The position numbers and the translations under genes were made by a program. A stretch of 64,000 bases of DNA from Vibrio azureus (GTDB taxonomy: Bacteria; Pseudomonadota; Gammaproteobacteria; Enterobacterales; Vibrionaceae): contig NZ_CP018617.1 in assembly GCF_002849855.1 (NCBI RefSeq), forward strand, positions 682,001-746,000, written 5' to 3'. The notes under the pieces are model-generated. The model was not told the origin of the DNA. It worked only from the letters and a program-made list of their open reading frames with translations, and searched no databases. Positions 33,483 through 44,114 of this stretch are shown here, one piece after another. Each line of letters opens with the position of its first letter. Within the stretch, counting starts at the first letter, position 1.

Positions 33483-36200
33483 ATGCCTGCAACTACCATT
33501 ACGAGCAAATGGTATAAATTTGATATTCATACACACACACCTGAATCGAGAGATTATCGTGAGCCCTCATCTCCCGAACCTGAGTTGTGGCTCAGAACGG
33601 CAATGGAGCGAGAACTGGACTGCATAGCGATTACAGATCACAATTCAGGGGGGTGGATAGATAGACTCAAGGCTACATATGAACAAATAAAGTCTGAAGA
33701 GTGGTTCCGTCCACTTGTGATTTTTCCTGGAGTAGAAATCACTATCTCTTTGGGCGCGTCACGAATACACCTGTTAGCAATTTTCGACCCAGGTAAGTCA
33801 ACACAGGACCTGACTAGATTCTTGGGTAGTTGTGATTTGCAAGGTGACTTTGGTGATCCTGAGGCTTGCTACACCACTCAATCGATAGAAACTATAGTAA
33901 AGAAAATCGCTGAATCAAATGGTGTCGCAATACCCGCGCATATTGACGCTCCTAAAGGCTTGTTGCATGAAGTTACTAATACGAACCCAGACATCAAAGC
34001 TCATTTAACACTATTTGACGGAGCGCAATTTGTTGCTCGAGATTATCTATCGAGTGGCTCTATTCATGAAGAGTTAAAAAAAGATGCAAGCCACCTAGCA
34101 ACCGTTATGGGTTCTGATGCTCATATGTTGGCTGACATTGGTGGTAGCTATAGTTGGATTAAGATGGGAACACCTTCCATTGAAGCTCTCAACTTTGCCT
34201 TGAAAGATCACCAATTTTGTATACTGAATCAAGCTGAGAATCCAAACACCCTTCCAAGGTCTTATATCGAATCATTAAAAATTAGCGGTATGAAGCATTG
34301 TGGAATGAATCCGACTAACATCCCAAAATTTCAATTACACCCTTTGTTTAACTCTATAATCGGCGGACGCGGTACAGGAAAGTCAACTTTTATTGAGTCA
34401 TTAAGGTTGTCTCTTGGAAGGAGCCAAGAACTAGAAGACTTACCTAGTGTTGGAGCTGATGTACGGTCTTTTGTAGATGGAGTCACTACAGACCGCACTC
34501 TAATTGAAGCTAGATTCGTTAGAAATACCTCTAGGTACCGAGTTAGTTGGACTAAAGAGGGGGGCGTAAAGTTCGAAAGAGCTGATGAAGGAGGTTGGGT
34601 TGTAGATGAAGGTGATGTGAGTGAAAGGTTTGCCGTTAATATATACAGCCAAAAGCAAATAAACGCACTTGCCTCAAACCCAACAAGCCTTTTAGAACTA
34701 GTCGATCGTTCTCCTATTGTTGATATAGAAAGCTGGAATTCTCGTTTTGTACCTCACCAGCGACTCTATATGGAGCTAAGTTCAGAAAAAGTTCAGCTAA
34801 GTCGCAACATTTCGAAAGAAGGTTCTAAGAACTCAAGGCTCCAAGAATTGATGAGCGACATAAATGGCTTTGAGTCTGGTGGACATAGTCAAGTATTGAT
34901 TCGAAACCAACTGATGACGACATTAAGCCGTCTACTTTCGAATGCAGGTAACATCGATGATATTTCGAACAGCTTCGATGAATTGCTTCAAGAAACCGTT
35001 CCTAGCTTGAATACGACTCAAATGGAGTTGCTTGAGGATCCTCTTAAGGAAGAGCTTGTTGCTATACAAAGTGCATTTGAAGCTGAAGTGAATGAAGTAC
35101 TAGGCCAAATTGAAACGCTTAAAACTCGGATAGTTAGAGCTAAGAAGTTACGTGACCAAGCTATTCAATCATCCAATTGGCATACACAAAAAGTGTTATC
35201 GGATGAGCGTTATCAAGACCTTGTTAGTGAATATCAAGAACGTGGCTCTGAATTTAATACGCAGGAATATGAGTCGTGGATTTCAGAAAAAGTGAGGATA
35301 GAACAACAATTAGAATGCATCGAAGTAGACAAGGCGCGGCTGAGTGAAGTAAGTGTACAAAAGGAAGGTGAACTTAATACGATGTTAGAACTTAGACGTG
35401 AACTACAGACTAAGCGGCAAGAGTTTATAGATAGCGTTCTTGTCAATAACGATTATGTTCAGATGACAATCAGACCATTTTCAGACTTATCCAAAGCAGA
35501 GCGTCAATTCAGAACTATTGTCGGGCATGGTAAATTCTCTTCTTCTGTATACGAAAAGGGAAATGATACTTCGTTACTGTATGGACTTTTCAATGCAAGT
35601 AATACTTTCGAAGAAAAAACATCGGCACTTAGGGAACTCAAGAGTGCTATAAAATCATTGGTATTGGGTGAACAACCTAATGGATACAGAATTGATCGTC
35701 GATTCATAGATTTCCTTACAGAAAGGTATGAGAGAGAGCCTGAATTTATGGCAAGGTTAGACTGTTGGCAGCCTGATGATTTGCTAGAAGTTAAGTACTC
35801 ACCACGTGGGGATGGGACTCATTTTGCAAATATTAGCAGAGGATCTGCTGGTCAAAAGGCCGCTGCGATACTCGCTTTCTTGTTAAGTCACGGAGAGGAA
35901 CCAATCATTATCGACCAGCCTGAAGATGATCTAGATAACGCACTAGTTTATAGTTTGATTGTTAATCAGATTCAAAAAAATAAGGCACGGCGACAAATTA
36001 TAATTGTTACGCATAACCCTAACATTGTCGTAAATGGAGATTCTGAACTAGTTAATGTTATGGAATTCCGTGGAGGGCAAGTACAAATAAAAGCCAGTGG
36101 AAGTTTAATAGAACAGAATATTAGAAACGAAGTCTGTGAAATAATGGAAGGTGGGAGAGAAGCGTTTAGTAAAAGATTTCATAGAATATCAAGGTTGTGA
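33483..36200 (+). CDS. PHP-domain SMC-like ATPase, TrlF type
   Basis: 905 residues. N-terminal PHP phosphoesterase domain (1-260) with metal ligands in FDIHTHTPES, ITDHNSGG, FPGVEI, IPAHID and MGSDAHM. Then an SMC/RecF-like ATPase: Walker A GGRGTGKST (about 294-302), long coiled coils (about 420-690), signature region ISRGSAGQKAAAIL and Walker B PIIIDQPEDDLDN (about 808). The conserved THNPN switch follows. This matches the TrlF-type PHP-ATPases, which are spread patchily and are suspected of defence or nucleic-acid repair functions. It is single and flanked by repeat fragments, which suggests an acquired cargo gene. Confidence 0.8.
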   Translation: MPATTITSKWYKFDIHTHTPESRDYREPSSPEPELWLRTAMERELDCIAITDHNSGGWIDRLKATYEQIKSEEWFRPLVIFPGVEITISLGASRIHLLAIFDPGKSTQDLTRFLGSCDLQGDFGDPEACYTTQSIETIVKKIAESNGVAIPAHIDAPKGLLHEVTNTNPDIKAHLTLFDGAQFVARDYLSSGSIHEELKKDASHLATVMGSDAHMLADIGGSYSWIKMGTPSIEALNFALKDHQFCILNQAENPNTLPRSYIESLKISGMKHCGMNPTNIPKFQLHPLFNSIIGGRGTGKSTFIESLRLSLGRSQELEDLPSVGADVRSFVDGVTTDRTLIEARFVRNTSRYRVSWTKEGGVKFERADEGGWVVDEGDVSERFAVNIYSQKQINALASNPTSLLELVDRSPIVDIESWNSRFVPHQRLYMELSSEKVQLSRNISKEGSKNSRLQELMSDINGFESGGHSQVLIRNQLMTTLSRLLSNAGNIDDISNSFDELLQETVPSLNTTQMELLEDPLKEELVAIQSAFEAEVNEVLGQIETLKTRIVRAKKLRDQAIQSSNWHTQKVLSDERYQDLVSEYQERGSEFNTQEYESWISEKVRIEQQLECIEVDKARLSEVSVQKEGELNTMLELRRELQTKRQEFIDSVLVNNDYVQMTIRPFSDLSKAERQFRTIVGHGKFSSSVYEKGNDTSLLYGLFNASNTFEEKTSALRELKSAIKSLVLGEQPNGYRIDRRFIDFLTERYEREPEFMARLDCWQPDDLLEVKYSPRGDGTHFANISRGSAGQKAAAILAFLLSHGEEPIIIDQPEDDLDNALVYSLIVNQIQKNKARRQIIIVTHNPNIVVNGDSELVNVMEFRGGQVQIKASGSLIEQNIRNEVCEIMEGGREAFSKRFHRISRL

Positions 36201-36323
36201 AGAAACTTTGACGTCAAACTTCTTTAAATATCTATAATTTTATGAGTTTAGTTAGGGGGGAGGATACATACGCCTAGATAGTAGATGAAAATAGAGGCGA
36301 CAGACTTGATTTAGTTTACCCCC

Positions 36324-36351
36324 AAAAAAGCGAACCACTCGGTTCGCTTTT
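36324..36351. terminator. bidirectional intrinsic terminator
   Basis: AAAAGCGAACC and GGTTCGCTTTT form an 11-bp stem with loop ACTC, with A-run before and T-run after. It serves both the plus-strand PHP-ATPase gene and the minus-strand gcvP gene, which converge here. Confidence 0.88.
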
Positions 36352-36369
36352 GTCTATCTAACCCCAAAA

Positions 36370-39234
36370 CTACTCTTGGTAATTTTCCATGCCCGGGCAT
36401 GAACAGATCAGGTTACGGTCGCCGTAAACATTATCGACGCGGTTGACCGTTGGCCAGTACTTCCAAGATTTGGTTGCCTTAGAAGGGAAGCAGCCGATCT
36501 CACGAGAGTAAGGGCGGTCCCACTCGTCAGCAGACAAGTCCACTTGAGTGTGAGGCGCATTAACCAGTGGGTTATTATCCAGTGGCCATTCACCTTTTTG
36601 AACTTTAGTCATCTCTTCGCGGATAGCGATCATCGCTTCACAGAAACGATCCATCTCTTCCAGATCTTCCGATTCCGTCGGCTCTACCATTAAGGTGCCC
36701 GCAACAGGGAAGGACATGGTTGGCGCGTGGAAACCGTAGTCCATCAAACGCTTGGCAATGTCTTCTTCGCTGATACCTGTTTCTTCCTTCAGTGGACGAA
36801 TATCAATGATGCACTCGTGAGCAACACGGCCGTTAGTGCCACGGTATAGCACAGGGTAGTGAGTGCGCAGTTGCTCCATCACATAGTTTGCATTCAAGAT
36901 CGCAACTTTGGTGGCTTCAGTTAGGCCTGCTTCACCCATCATGGCAATGTATGCCCAAGAGATTGGCAAGATAGACGCACTGCCCATATCCGCTGCTGCA
37001 ACCGCAAACTGCTCACCATCGGCACCGTTCTCAACGTGACCCGGTAAGAAAGGCGCAAGGTGAGATTTCACTCCAATCGGTCCCATACCCGGGCCGCCTC
37101 CGCCGTGTGGAATACAGAAGGTTTTATGCAAGTTCAAATGCGACACATCAGAGCCGATAAAGCCCGGAGTCGTGAGGCCAACCTGTGCGTTCATGTTGGC
37201 ACCGTCCAAGTAAACCTGACCGCCAGCCGCATGTACCATCTCACACACTTGTTTCACTTGCTCTTCATACACACCGTGGGTCGAAGGGTAAGTGATCATG
37301 ATGCTTGATAGGTTGTCTTTGTGCTTTTCAATTTTTGCGGCCAGATCGTCGATGTCGATATTGCCATCCTCGTCACACTTCACCACCACCACTTTCATCG
37401 ACACCATAGAGGCTGTCGCTGGGTTAGTGCCGTGGGCAGAGCTTGGGATCAAACACACGTTACGATGCGCTTCACCACGGCTCTCATGGTAACGTTGAAT
37501 GGCAATCAGACCTGCATACTCACCAGAAGCGCCCGAGTTCGGTTGTAGCGAAAAAGCATCGTAGCCAGTAATTTCACATAGCTTCTGTTTTAAATCTTTC
37601 GCTAGCGCCGCATATCCTGCCGCTTGATCTGCCGGTGCGTATGGGTGAATGGCACCAAATTCAGGCCAAGTGACCGGAATCATCTCAGCTGCTGCGTTAA
37701 GCTTCATGGTACAACTGCCCAGTGGGATCATGCCGTGCGTCAGTGAAAAATCTTTATTTTCTAACTGTTTTAGATAACGCATCATCTGTGTTTCACTGTG
37801 GTGAGTGTTAAATACAGGATGCGTCAGGTATTGACTTGTACGGCGAAGCGCTTCTGGAATCGCGGCAAATTCATTCATTGCGATTTCACTAGAAAGCGAT
37901 GAGATCGCTTCTTTTACGCCAAATACCGCAAATAGCGCAGCAATGTCTTCTGTGGTGGTGGTCTCGTCACAGCTGATACCAAGTTGATTGGGTAGCTTGC
38001 GTAGGTTGAGGTTCGCCGCCAGTGCACTGTTGTACAACGATTCAGTGTTCGTACCAGTGTTGATGGTGATGGTGTCAAAGAAACTGTTGTGCGCCAGCTC
38101 AAAACCGCTTTTGGTTAAACCCGCGGCGAGAATCGCCGTCATATGGTGAGTACGACGTGCAATGGTACGCAAACCTTCTGCACCGTGATACACCGCGTAG
38201 AAAGAGGCCATATTGGCCAGCAGAGCTTGAGCTGTACAGATGTTTGAGGTCGCTTTTTCACGGCGGATATGCTGCTCACGCGTTTGCATCGCCATACGCA
38301 GCGCTTGATTGCCTTTGCTGTCGATGGAAACGCCAATCACACGGCCTGGCATGGTGCGTTTATGTTTGTCACGAGTCGCCATAAATGCAGCGTGAGGACC
38401 ACCGTAACCCATTGGAACACCAAAGCGTTGTGCAGAGCCGATCGCCACATCAGCGCCCATTTCACCGACGGGTTTAAGCAGTGTAGAAGCTAACAGATCG
38501 GTAGCCACGGTAACTAGGGTTTTGTTGGCTTGAGCTTGTGCAATAATATCAGTCAGATCGCGCACTTCACCGGTTGTGCTTGGATATTGAAGTAGGGCGC
38601 CAAATACGTCTTGTTGAGGCAGGGTATCGGCATTGCCGACCATCACTTCAAAACCGATGAACTTAGCACGGGTTTTCACTACTTCAATGGTTTGTGGGTG
38701 AACATCATCAGCAACGAAGAACACGTCGCTTTTACTCTTACCCGCACGTTTACACAGCGTCATTGCCTCTGCGGCGGCGGTGGCTTCATCAAGCAGAGAA
38801 GCATTGGCGATTTCAAGGCCTGTTAGGTCCATGACCATTTGCTGGAAGTTAAGCAAAGATTCTAGGCGACCTTGAGAGATCTCTGGTTGGTATGGAGTAT
38901 ACGCCGTGTACCAGCCAGGGTTTTCCATCACGTTACGTAGGATAACGTTTGGTGTGAACGTGTTGTAATAACCTTGGCCAATAAAGCTGCGGTTAATTTG
39001 GTTCATATCCGCAAATTGACGCATTGCTTTAAGCATATCTGCTTCGCTTTTGGCAGCGGCGAGCGTCATTGGTTGCTCTAAACGGATTTGAGCAGGTACG
39101 GTTTCATCAATCAGTGCGTCTAGGCTGACGGCATTGATCGCTTCCAACATTTTGGCTTGGTCGGAAGAGTTTGGTCCATTGTGGCGAGCAACGAACTCAT
39201 TTTGTGTACTGAGGCTTTGAAGTAATTCAGTCAT
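36370..39234 (-). CDS. gcvP: glycine dehydrogenase (decarboxylating), P protein
   Basis: 954 residues, the full fused P protein. It decarboxylates glycine and passes the aminomethyl group to the lipoyl arm of GcvH. The N-terminal half has [15 protein letters not shown] and [14 protein letters not shown]; the C-terminal half has the PLP lysine in [20 protein letters not shown] and [15 protein letters not shown]. It is last in a glyA-gcvH-gcvP transcript that ends at the terminator at 36324. Confidence 0.98.
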   Translation of the reverse strand: MTELLQSLSTQNEFVARHNGPNSSDQAKMLEAINAVSLDALIDETVPAQIRLEQPMTLAAAKSEADMLKAMRQFADMNQINRSFIGQGYYNTFTPNVILRNVMENPGWYTAYTPYQPEISQGRLESLLNFQQMVMDLTGLEIANASLLDEATAAAEAMTLCKRAGKSKSDVFFVADDVHPQTIEVVKTRAKFIGFEVMVGNADTLPQQDVFGALLQYPSTTGEVRDLTDIIAQAQANKTLVTVATDLLASTLLKPVGEMGADVAIGSAQRFGVPMGYGGPHAAFMATRDKHKRTMPGRVIGVSIDSKGNQALRMAMQTREQHIRREKATSNICTAQALLANMASFYAVYHGAEGLRTIARRTHHMTAILAAGLTKSGFELAHNSFFDTITINTGTNTESLYNSALAANLNLRKLPNQLGISCDETTTTEDIAALFAVFGVKEAISSLSSEIAMNEFAAIPEALRRTSQYLTHPVFNTHHSETQMMRYLKQLENKDFSLTHGMIPLGSCTMKLNAAAEMIPVTWPEFGAIHPYAPADQAAGYAALAKDLKQKLCEITGYDAFSLQPNSGASGEYAGLIAIQRYHESRGEAHRNVCLIPSSAHGTNPATASMVSMKVVVVKCDEDGNIDIDDLAAKIEKHKDNLSSIMITYPSTHGVYEEQVKQVCEMVHAAGGQVYLDGANMNAQVGLTTPGFIGSDVSHLNLHKTFCIPHGGGGPGMGPIGVKSHLAPFLPGHVENGADGEQFAVAAADMGSASILPISWAYIAMMGEAGLTEATKVAILNANYVMEQLRTHYPVLYRGTNGRVAHECIIDIRPLKEETGISEEDIAKRLMDYGFHAPTMSFPVAGTLMVEPTESEDLEEMDRFCEAMIAIREEMTKVQKGEWPLDNNPLVNAPHTQVDLSADEWDRPYSREIGCFPSKATKSWKYWPTVNRVDNVYGDRNLICSCPGMENYQE

Positions 39235-39354
39235 TGTCCTTTACCTATTCTTTGTTCGGGTAACGGAGGCTCGCTACTGATAATATTAATTATACGACCG
39301 AACTTAGAAAAAAAGCTGTCACCTTATTGAGTCGAGGGACAGCTTTGATTCATC

Positions 39355-39738
39355 CTATTCTTCTTCTTCAATGATGCTTAAGTACTCGTCGGCATCACGA
39401 AGGTCATTTAGCTCTGATGGAACAGAGAGTTTCACTTTCACAATCCAGCCACCATCATACGGCTCTTCGTTGATCAGTTCTGGACTGTCTTCAAGCTCTT
39501 CATTGACTTCGACGATTTTACCAGTCACAGGGGAGTAGATGTCTGACGCGGCTTTTACTGATTCCACTAAAGAAAAGCTTTCACCTGATTCTACTTCGTC
39601 TTCCACGTCCGGTAGATCGACGAACACCACGTCACCGAGCATTTCCTGTGCATGAGCTGAAATCCCGATAGTCACTGTGCCGTCTTCGTTATCACGGACC
39701 CACTCGTGGCTGTCTGTAAACTTCAATGTTTTGTCCAT
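39355..39738 (-). CDS. gcvH: glycine cleavage system H protein
   Basis: 127 residues, full length. The lipoyl-lysine site is in SLVESVKAASDIYSPV. It carries the methylamine intermediate between GcvP and GcvT. GGAG lies before the ATG. It is 50 bases downstream of glyA and 120 bases upstream of gcvP. Acidic C-terminus (SIIEEEE). Confidence 0.98.
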   Translation of the reverse strand: MDKTLKFTDSHEWVRDNEDGTVTIGISAHAQEMLGDVVFVDLPDVEDEVESGESFSLVESVKAASDIYSPVTGKIVEVNEELEDSPELINEEPYDGGWIVKVKLSVPSELNDLRDADEYLSIIEEEE

Positions 39739-39788
39739 TACTTAATCTCCAAATAACTGGTCAGAAATTGTTCTGATGTAAAAATAGG

Positions 39789-41084
39789 TTATCGGTAAAG
39801 GGGGAAGCGGTCACAAAGCGCTTTGACTTCTTTGCGTACGCGCTGTTCTACTTCTTTGTCACCTTCAGGGTTGTTCACCAAGCCATCCAGTACGTCGCCA
39901 ATCCAATGACCAATAAGCGTAAATTCTTCAATGCCAAAGCCTCGGCTTGTGCCGGCGGGTGTTCCTAAACGGATCCCAGATGTAATCATAGGCTTCTCTG
40001 TATCAAATGGGATTCCATTTTTATTACATGTGATGCCAGCACGTTCTAATGCTTCTTCTGCTTTGTTGCCTTTCAATCCTTTAGGGCGTAAATCTACCAG
40101 CATGAGGTGAGTATCCGTGCCACCCGTGACAATGTCACAACCACGACTTTGCAATACTTCGGCAAGTATTTTGGCATTGCTGATCACCGAGCCGATATAG
40201 TTTTTGAACTCAGGACCTAGAGCTTCACCAAAGGCCACCGCTTTGGCTGCGATAACGTGCATCAGTGGGCCACCTTGTAAACCAGGAAAGACTGCTGAAT
40301 TGATCTTTTTGTTGATGGCTTCATCGTTAGTCAGGATCATTCCACCACGGGGGCCGCGCAATGTTTTATGAGTCGTTGTCGTAACGACATGGGCATGAGG
40401 CAGTGGGCTAGGGTGTGCTCCAGCAGCAATTAAACCGGCGATGTGGGCCATGTCGACCATCAGGATGGCATTGACTTCGTCGGCGATCTCACGGAATTTA
40501 GCGAAGTCCAGTGTGCGAGGAATGGCACTGCCTCCGGCGATGATCATCTTAGGCTGGTGCTCTAGGGCCAGTTTGCGTACTTCTTCGTAATTGATTTCTA
40601 GTGTGTCACGCTCCACACCATATTGCACTGCGTTAAACCACTTACCCGATAGAGCAGGACGAGCGCCGTGTGTTAGGTGGCCACCTGCATCTAATGACAT
40701 GCCAAGAATGGTATCGCCAGGGTGTAATAAAGCCAATTTCACTGCGCCATTCGCTTGCGCCCCTGAGTGAGGTTGAACGTTGGCGTATTCGCAATTAAAT
40801 AGCTTTTTTGCACGTTCGATAGCAATGGCTTCGACGGTATCAACATGCTCACAACCACCGTAATAACGACGGCCCGGATAGCCCTCTGCATATTTATTGG
40901 TTAGGCAGGTGCCTTGAGCCTGCATTACGGCTTTAGAAACAATGTTTTCAGAAGCGATGAGTTCGATTTGTTCTTCTTGGCGTGCGCATTCAGCTTGGAC
41001 ACCGGCGAAAACAGCATCGTCTGTTGCGGATAGGTTAGTAGTGAAAAAATTTTCCAAGCTGTGGTTAGGGTAACTTTTGTGCAT
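39789..41084 (-). CDS. glyA: serine hydroxymethyltransferase (gcv-linked copy)
   Basis: 431 residues from the ATG at 41084 (AAGG 8 bases upstream); an in-frame ATG at 41153 would add 23 residues not found in the family. PLP lysine in [16 protein letters not shown]; substrate region [24 protein letters not shown]. It interconverts serine and glycine with tetrahydrofolate. The N-terminus ([13 protein letters not shown]) is longer than housekeeping GlyA, as expected of the Vibrio gcv-associated paralogue. First of the glyA-gcvH-gcvP operon. Confidence 0.95.
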   Translation of the reverse strand: MHKSYPNHSLENFFTTNLSATDDAVFAGVQAECARQEEQIELIASENIVSKAVMQAQGTCLTNKYAEGYPGRRYYGGCEHVDTVEAIAIERAKKLFNCEYANVQPHSGAQANGAVKLALLHPGDTILGMSLDAGGHLTHGARPALSGKWFNAVQYGVERDTLEINYEEVRKLALEHQPKMIIAGGSAIPRTLDFAKFREIADEVNAILMVDMAHIAGLIAAGAHPSPLPHAHVVTTTTHKTLRGPRGGMILTNDEAINKKINSAVFPGLQGGPLMHVIAAKAVAFGEALGPEFKNYIGSVISNAKILAEVLQSRGCDIVTGGTDTHLMLVDLRPKGLKGNKAEEALERAGITCNKNGIPFDTEKPMITSGIRLGTPAGTSRGFGIEEFTLIGHWIGDVLDGLVNNPEGDKEVEQRVRKEVKALCDRFPLYR

Positions 41085-41462
41085 GATGGTGACCTTGCAA
41101 ATTTGAAAATGTACTCGAACACTCGATGACCTTTTGGTGCTTCTTGAGTCCATTTATGCTCAAAACTGCTGAACTGCGAGGCAGAACAGGATGAAATATG
41201 CTCCAAATTAGCAGGAGCAAAATACCGCCGATTGATGTTTTCCTTGCTTACCAATCTTTTACGGAATGTATATCTCGACATCTAACAAGTCGGTAACATA
41301 GCGTTAGACGAATAAACAATCAACCAATAATTTCCTATAAGAAACAAATTTTCTGATTTTGTTAACAAAGTATGTATTATTTGGTGTGATGTTCTTTTAA
41401 CCGATCAGTGCATCGTGCACAATAAAGCCAATATTAAATGAAGTCGGTGTTGAGAAGGATTT
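41085..41462. promoter_or_regulatory. divergent control region between glyA and the XRE-cupin gene
   Basis: 378 bases hold the divergent promoters. The glyA side is a transcribed-looking leader of about 200 bases with small hairpins (GCTCC-GGAGC near 41200, TTGAG-CTCAA near 41150). The regulator side is AT-rich. I looked for the glycine riboswitch core (GCCGAAGG-type and CUCAGG-type blocks) and did not find it. The adjacent regulator is the likely controlling protein. Confidence 0.5.
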
Positions 41463-42086
41463 ATGGCCGAGAATATTTACGATGAATACCCTTCGATGAG
41501 GTTAGAAAAAGAACAAACAGAGCAAAATATTGAGCCGCTGAAATTAGGCCAGCGGATCAAAGATATTCGATCTAAACTCGGAATTACCTTAGAAGAAGCC
41601 AGCAACCGTACTGGGCTTGCTCGCTCGACCCTGAGTAAAATTGAGAACGAACAAATATCTCCAACGTTTCAGGCGATGCAAAAGTTAGCCAGTGGCTTGC
41701 AAATTGATATGCCACAACTCTTTGAACCACCGATAAAAAAAGTAGCAACAGGGCGTAGGGACATTACCAAAAATCAAACAGGTAAACCGCACCCGACGCC
41801 TACCTATGAGCATGAGCTACTGGCAACCCAGTTATCCAATAAAAAAATGATGCCTTTCAAAAGCCAGATCAGGGCAAGGCGTTTTGGAGAATACAAAGAT
41901 TGGGTACGTCATGATGGCGAAGAGTTTTTATTGATCTTGTCAGGTGAGGTCATGTTTTACTCTGAGTTCTACGAGCCGGTCACCTTAAGTGAGGGAGACA
42001 GCGTATATTATGATGCCAATATGGGGCATATCTTAACCAGTGTCAGTGAGCAAGATGCGCAGATTCTATGGGTGACAGCTCGGTAA
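41463..42086 (+). CDS. XRE-family regulator with C-terminal cupin sensor
   Basis: 207 residues. Residues about 28-85 form an XRE helix-turn-helix (LGQRIKDIRSKLGITLEEAS; GLARSTLSKIENEQISPTF). The C-terminal 75 residues form a cupin (HDGEEFLLILSGEVMFYSEF; LSEGDSVYYDANMGHIL). This HTH-cupin type usually senses a small molecule. It lies between divergent glyA-gcvHP and codirectional gcvT, so it is very likely the local regulator of glycine cleavage, as in other vibrios. Confidence 0.88.
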   Translation: MAENIYDEYPSMRLEKEQTEQNIEPLKLGQRIKDIRSKLGITLEEASNRTGLARSTLSKIENEQISPTFQAMQKLASGLQIDMPQLFEPPIKKVATGRRDITKNQTGKPHPTPTYEHELLATQLSNKKMMPFKSQIRARRFGEYKDWVRHDGEEFLLILSGEVMFYSEFYEPVTLSEGDSVYYDANMGHILTSVSEQDAQILWVTAR

Positions 42087-42117
42087 TGATAATAAAATGT
42101 AAATTTCTTATAGTGAA

Positions 42118-42131
42118 AGCAAACGTTTGCT
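42118..42131. promoter_or_regulatory. PurR-like operator upstream of gcvT
   Basis: AGCAAACGTTTGCT is a perfect 14-base palindrome that matches the central GCAAACGTTTGC of the PurR box. It lies 217 bases before the gcvT start. In enterobacteria PurR represses gcv and glyA genes, so the site fits the pathway. No second box was seen before glyA or fhs. Confidence 0.65.
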
Positions 42132-42347
42132 GTGCATATTTTAAAGCCAGTTTTATGCCGAGAAATCAGGTTTAATAGTAACTTTATTGTCAATATCACC
42201 ATTTATTTAGAGTTGAAGTGTATCTAAAATGTTAAAAGTCACATTTTTGCATGCCAACTGATGGCTATACGTGCAAATCAAAATCAGTCATGTTTATTAT
42301 TGGAAACATCTCGACATCATCACGGGTTTATTCATACGGAGACTACA

Positions 42348-43466
42348 ATGACTCAAGAACTTCTCAAAACACCATTGCATGCCCTTCACTTGGAAGTGGG
42401 CGCGAAAATGGTCCCGTTTGCGGGCTACGATATGCCAGTTCAATATCCTCTGGGCGTAAAGAAAGAGCACTTACACACTCGTGATGCTGCCGGGTTATTT
42501 GATGTTTCTCATATGGGCCAGTTACGTTTGCACGGAGAGGGCGCCGCCGCTTTCCTAGAGTCTTTGGTTCCTGTCGATATTATTGATCTTGGTGCTGGTA
42601 AGCAGCGTTATGCGTTTTTTACCAACGAGCAGGGCGGTATCATGGATGATTTGATGGTAGCAAACCTTGGCGATCACCTTTTCGTTGTTGTGAATGCGGC
42701 TTGTAAAGAACAAGACATTGCCCATTTGAACGCGCATCTACCAGCGGGTGTGACTCTAGAAGTCATAGAAGACCGAGCTTTACTGGCGATTCAAGGGCCA
42801 AAAGCGGCGGAAGTGTTAGCACGCTTTGCCCCTGAAGTTGCAGACATGTTGTTTATGGATGTACGTAAAATCGAGTTATTTGGCACGGAATGTATTGTGT
42901 CTCGTAGTGGTTATACTGGTGAAGATGGCTATGAAATCTCCGTACCTGCGACACATGCCCAAGAGCTTGCTACTAAGTTAACGGCAGAAGCGGAAGTCGA
43001 GTGGATTGGCCTCGGGGCGCGAGACTCACTTCGCCTAGAATGCGGCTTATGCTTGTATGGTCACGATCTTGACCCAACAACTACGCCTGTGGAAGCAAGC
43101 TTATTGTGGGGCATTCAAAAAGTACGTCGTGCCGATGGCGAACGTGCTGGTGGTTTCCCTGGTGCTACGATTATCCTTGAGCAAATCGAAACCAAAGACG
43201 TTGCTCGTAAACGTGTAGGTTTGGTTGGGCAAACTAAAGCTCCAGTGCGTGAAGGCGCAGAATTGTTTGATGCAGAAGGAACCAAGATTGGCATTGTAAC
43301 CAGTGGTACAGCTGGCCCGAATGCAGGCAAACCGGTGTCGATGGGCTATGTACGTGCTGATCTGGCTGCTATCGGTACCGAGTTGTTTGCTGAAGTGCGC
43401 GGTAAAAAGCTCCCAATGACGGTTGAGAAAATGCCATTTGTTCCTCAGCGTTATTACCGCGGCTAA
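42348..43466 (+). CDS. gcvT: aminomethyltransferase, glycine cleavage T protein
   Basis: 372 residues from the ATG at 42348 (CGGAG 7 bases upstream). An in-frame ATG at 42261 would add 29 residues that look like leader. Seen: MVPFAGYDMPVQYPLGV, GLFDVSHMGQLRL, GYTGEDGYEI, LRLECGLCLYGHD. It transfers the methylene group to tetrahydrofolate and releases ammonia. The leader holds TTTGCA-GCCA-ACTGA-TGGC-TGCAAA, a nested hairpin (42246-42281). gcvT is separate from glyA-gcvHP and faces the other way. Confidence 0.97.
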   Translation: MTQELLKTPLHALHLEVGAKMVPFAGYDMPVQYPLGVKKEHLHTRDAAGLFDVSHMGQLRLHGEGAAAFLESLVPVDIIDLGAGKQRYAFFTNEQGGIMDDLMVANLGDHLFVVVNAACKEQDIAHLNAHLPAGVTLEVIEDRALLAIQGPKAAEVLARFAPEVADMLFMDVRKIELFGTECIVSRSGYTGEDGYEISVPATHAQELATKLTAEAEVEWIGLGARDSLRLECGLCLYGHDLDPTTTPVEASLLWGIQKVRRADGERAGGFPGATIILEQIETKDVARKRVGLVGQTKAPVREGAELFDAEGTKIGIVTSGTAGPNAGKPVSMGYVRADLAAIGTELFAEVRGKKLPMTVEKMPFVPQRYYRG

Positions 43467-43491
43467 TTTCGCTTATTTGACTGAACTGACT

Positions 43492-43514
43492 AACCCCACT
43501 TGAGAGTGGGGTTT
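43492..43514 (+). terminator. intrinsic terminator of gcvT
   Basis: AACCCCACT-TGAG-AGTGGGGTT, a 9-bp stem followed by TTATAAAT, 25 bases after the gcvT stop. Confidence 0.85.
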
Positions 43515-43540
43515 ATAAATACAGAGCAGAGAGAATGACC

Positions 43541-43978
43541 TTAGTTCATGGTGTTAGATGGTGCTGTAAATTTCATAAGATAATAGCAACCCAAGCTATC
43601 ACTGTTTTTACTCACACTAATGAAGTCATTCTTTTGATAAAAATCAATAGCTTGTTTATTTTTTGTCATGCATTTTAGGCTCAAGGTAGGGTATAACGAT
43701 TTCGCTTTCTGTAGTAGCTTCTTCCCTACGTTTTTTCCTTGATAGCTTTTTGCAACGTATAGGTGATGAATAAAACAGTCGGGCTCCCAAATAGAGATAA
43801 AGCCGACAATTTTATTCTCAGAAAAAGCAACCCAAATGCATTCTCCATCGGTGTCTTTTTCAAAGTCTGAAAGTTGATAATCACTTGTATCGAGCCAATT
43901 AAAGGCGGTGGTTCTTGTTGTTAAATACAGCTCACTCAACTCTGCCAACATGCCACGATTATATGCTTTTATTTCCAT
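43541..43978 (-). CDS. GNAT-family N-acetyltransferase
   Basis: 145 residues from ATG 43978, which has AAGGGA 6 bases upstream; an ATG at 44011 would add residues encoded by the adjoining repeat. The GNAT core has IVGFISIWEPDCFIHHLYVA then SYQGKNVGKKLLQKA, the acetyl-CoA pyrophosphate loop, and KCMTKNKQAIDFYQKNDFI near the end. The acceptor substrate is unknown. Single gene. Confidence 0.85.
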   Translation of the reverse strand: MEIKAYNRGMLAELSELYLTTRTTAFNWLDTSDYQLSDFEKDTDGECIWVAFSENKIVGFISIWEPDCFIHHLYVAKSYQGKNVGKKLLQKAKSLYPTLSLKCMTKNKQAIDFYQKNDFISVSKNSDSLGCYYLMKFTAPSNTMN

Positions 43979-44002
43979 GTTATTCCCTTGACTACTCATA
44001 CC

Positions 44003-44035
44003 TATATCCAAGCATCTTGAGGTTACTTGGATATA
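44003..44035. repeat. short variant copy of repeat family 1
   Basis: TATATCCAAG-CATCTTGAGGTTA-CTTGGATATA: the same ends as the family with a compensating change on both arms (CCCAAG to TCCAAG, CTTGGG to CTTGGA). The paired change suggests the hairpin itself is maintained. It lies upstream of the GNAT gene. Confidence 0.75.
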
Positions 44036-44114
44036 TTTTATCCTATTTTAATTTCAAAAAGTAAGAGTTTCATGCGTATACTAACCCGGTACCTGAAAAA
44101 CAGAGTTGATTTCA

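Noticed and set aside
40925..41281. 118-codon minus-strand frame overlapping the glyA start
   Set aside because: It overlaps the glyA coding start in another frame, resembles no family, and glyA is certain. The upstream part is better seen as glyA leader.
41085..41462. Possible glycine riboswitch before glyA
   Set aside because: Conserved aptamer blocks (GCCGAAGG-type loop and CUCAGG with AAAGG) are not visible; only small generic hairpins.
44106..44114. TTG start for the lipoprotein at 44115
   Set aside because: It would add three residues before the signal peptide and has no better ribosome-binding site than the ATG.
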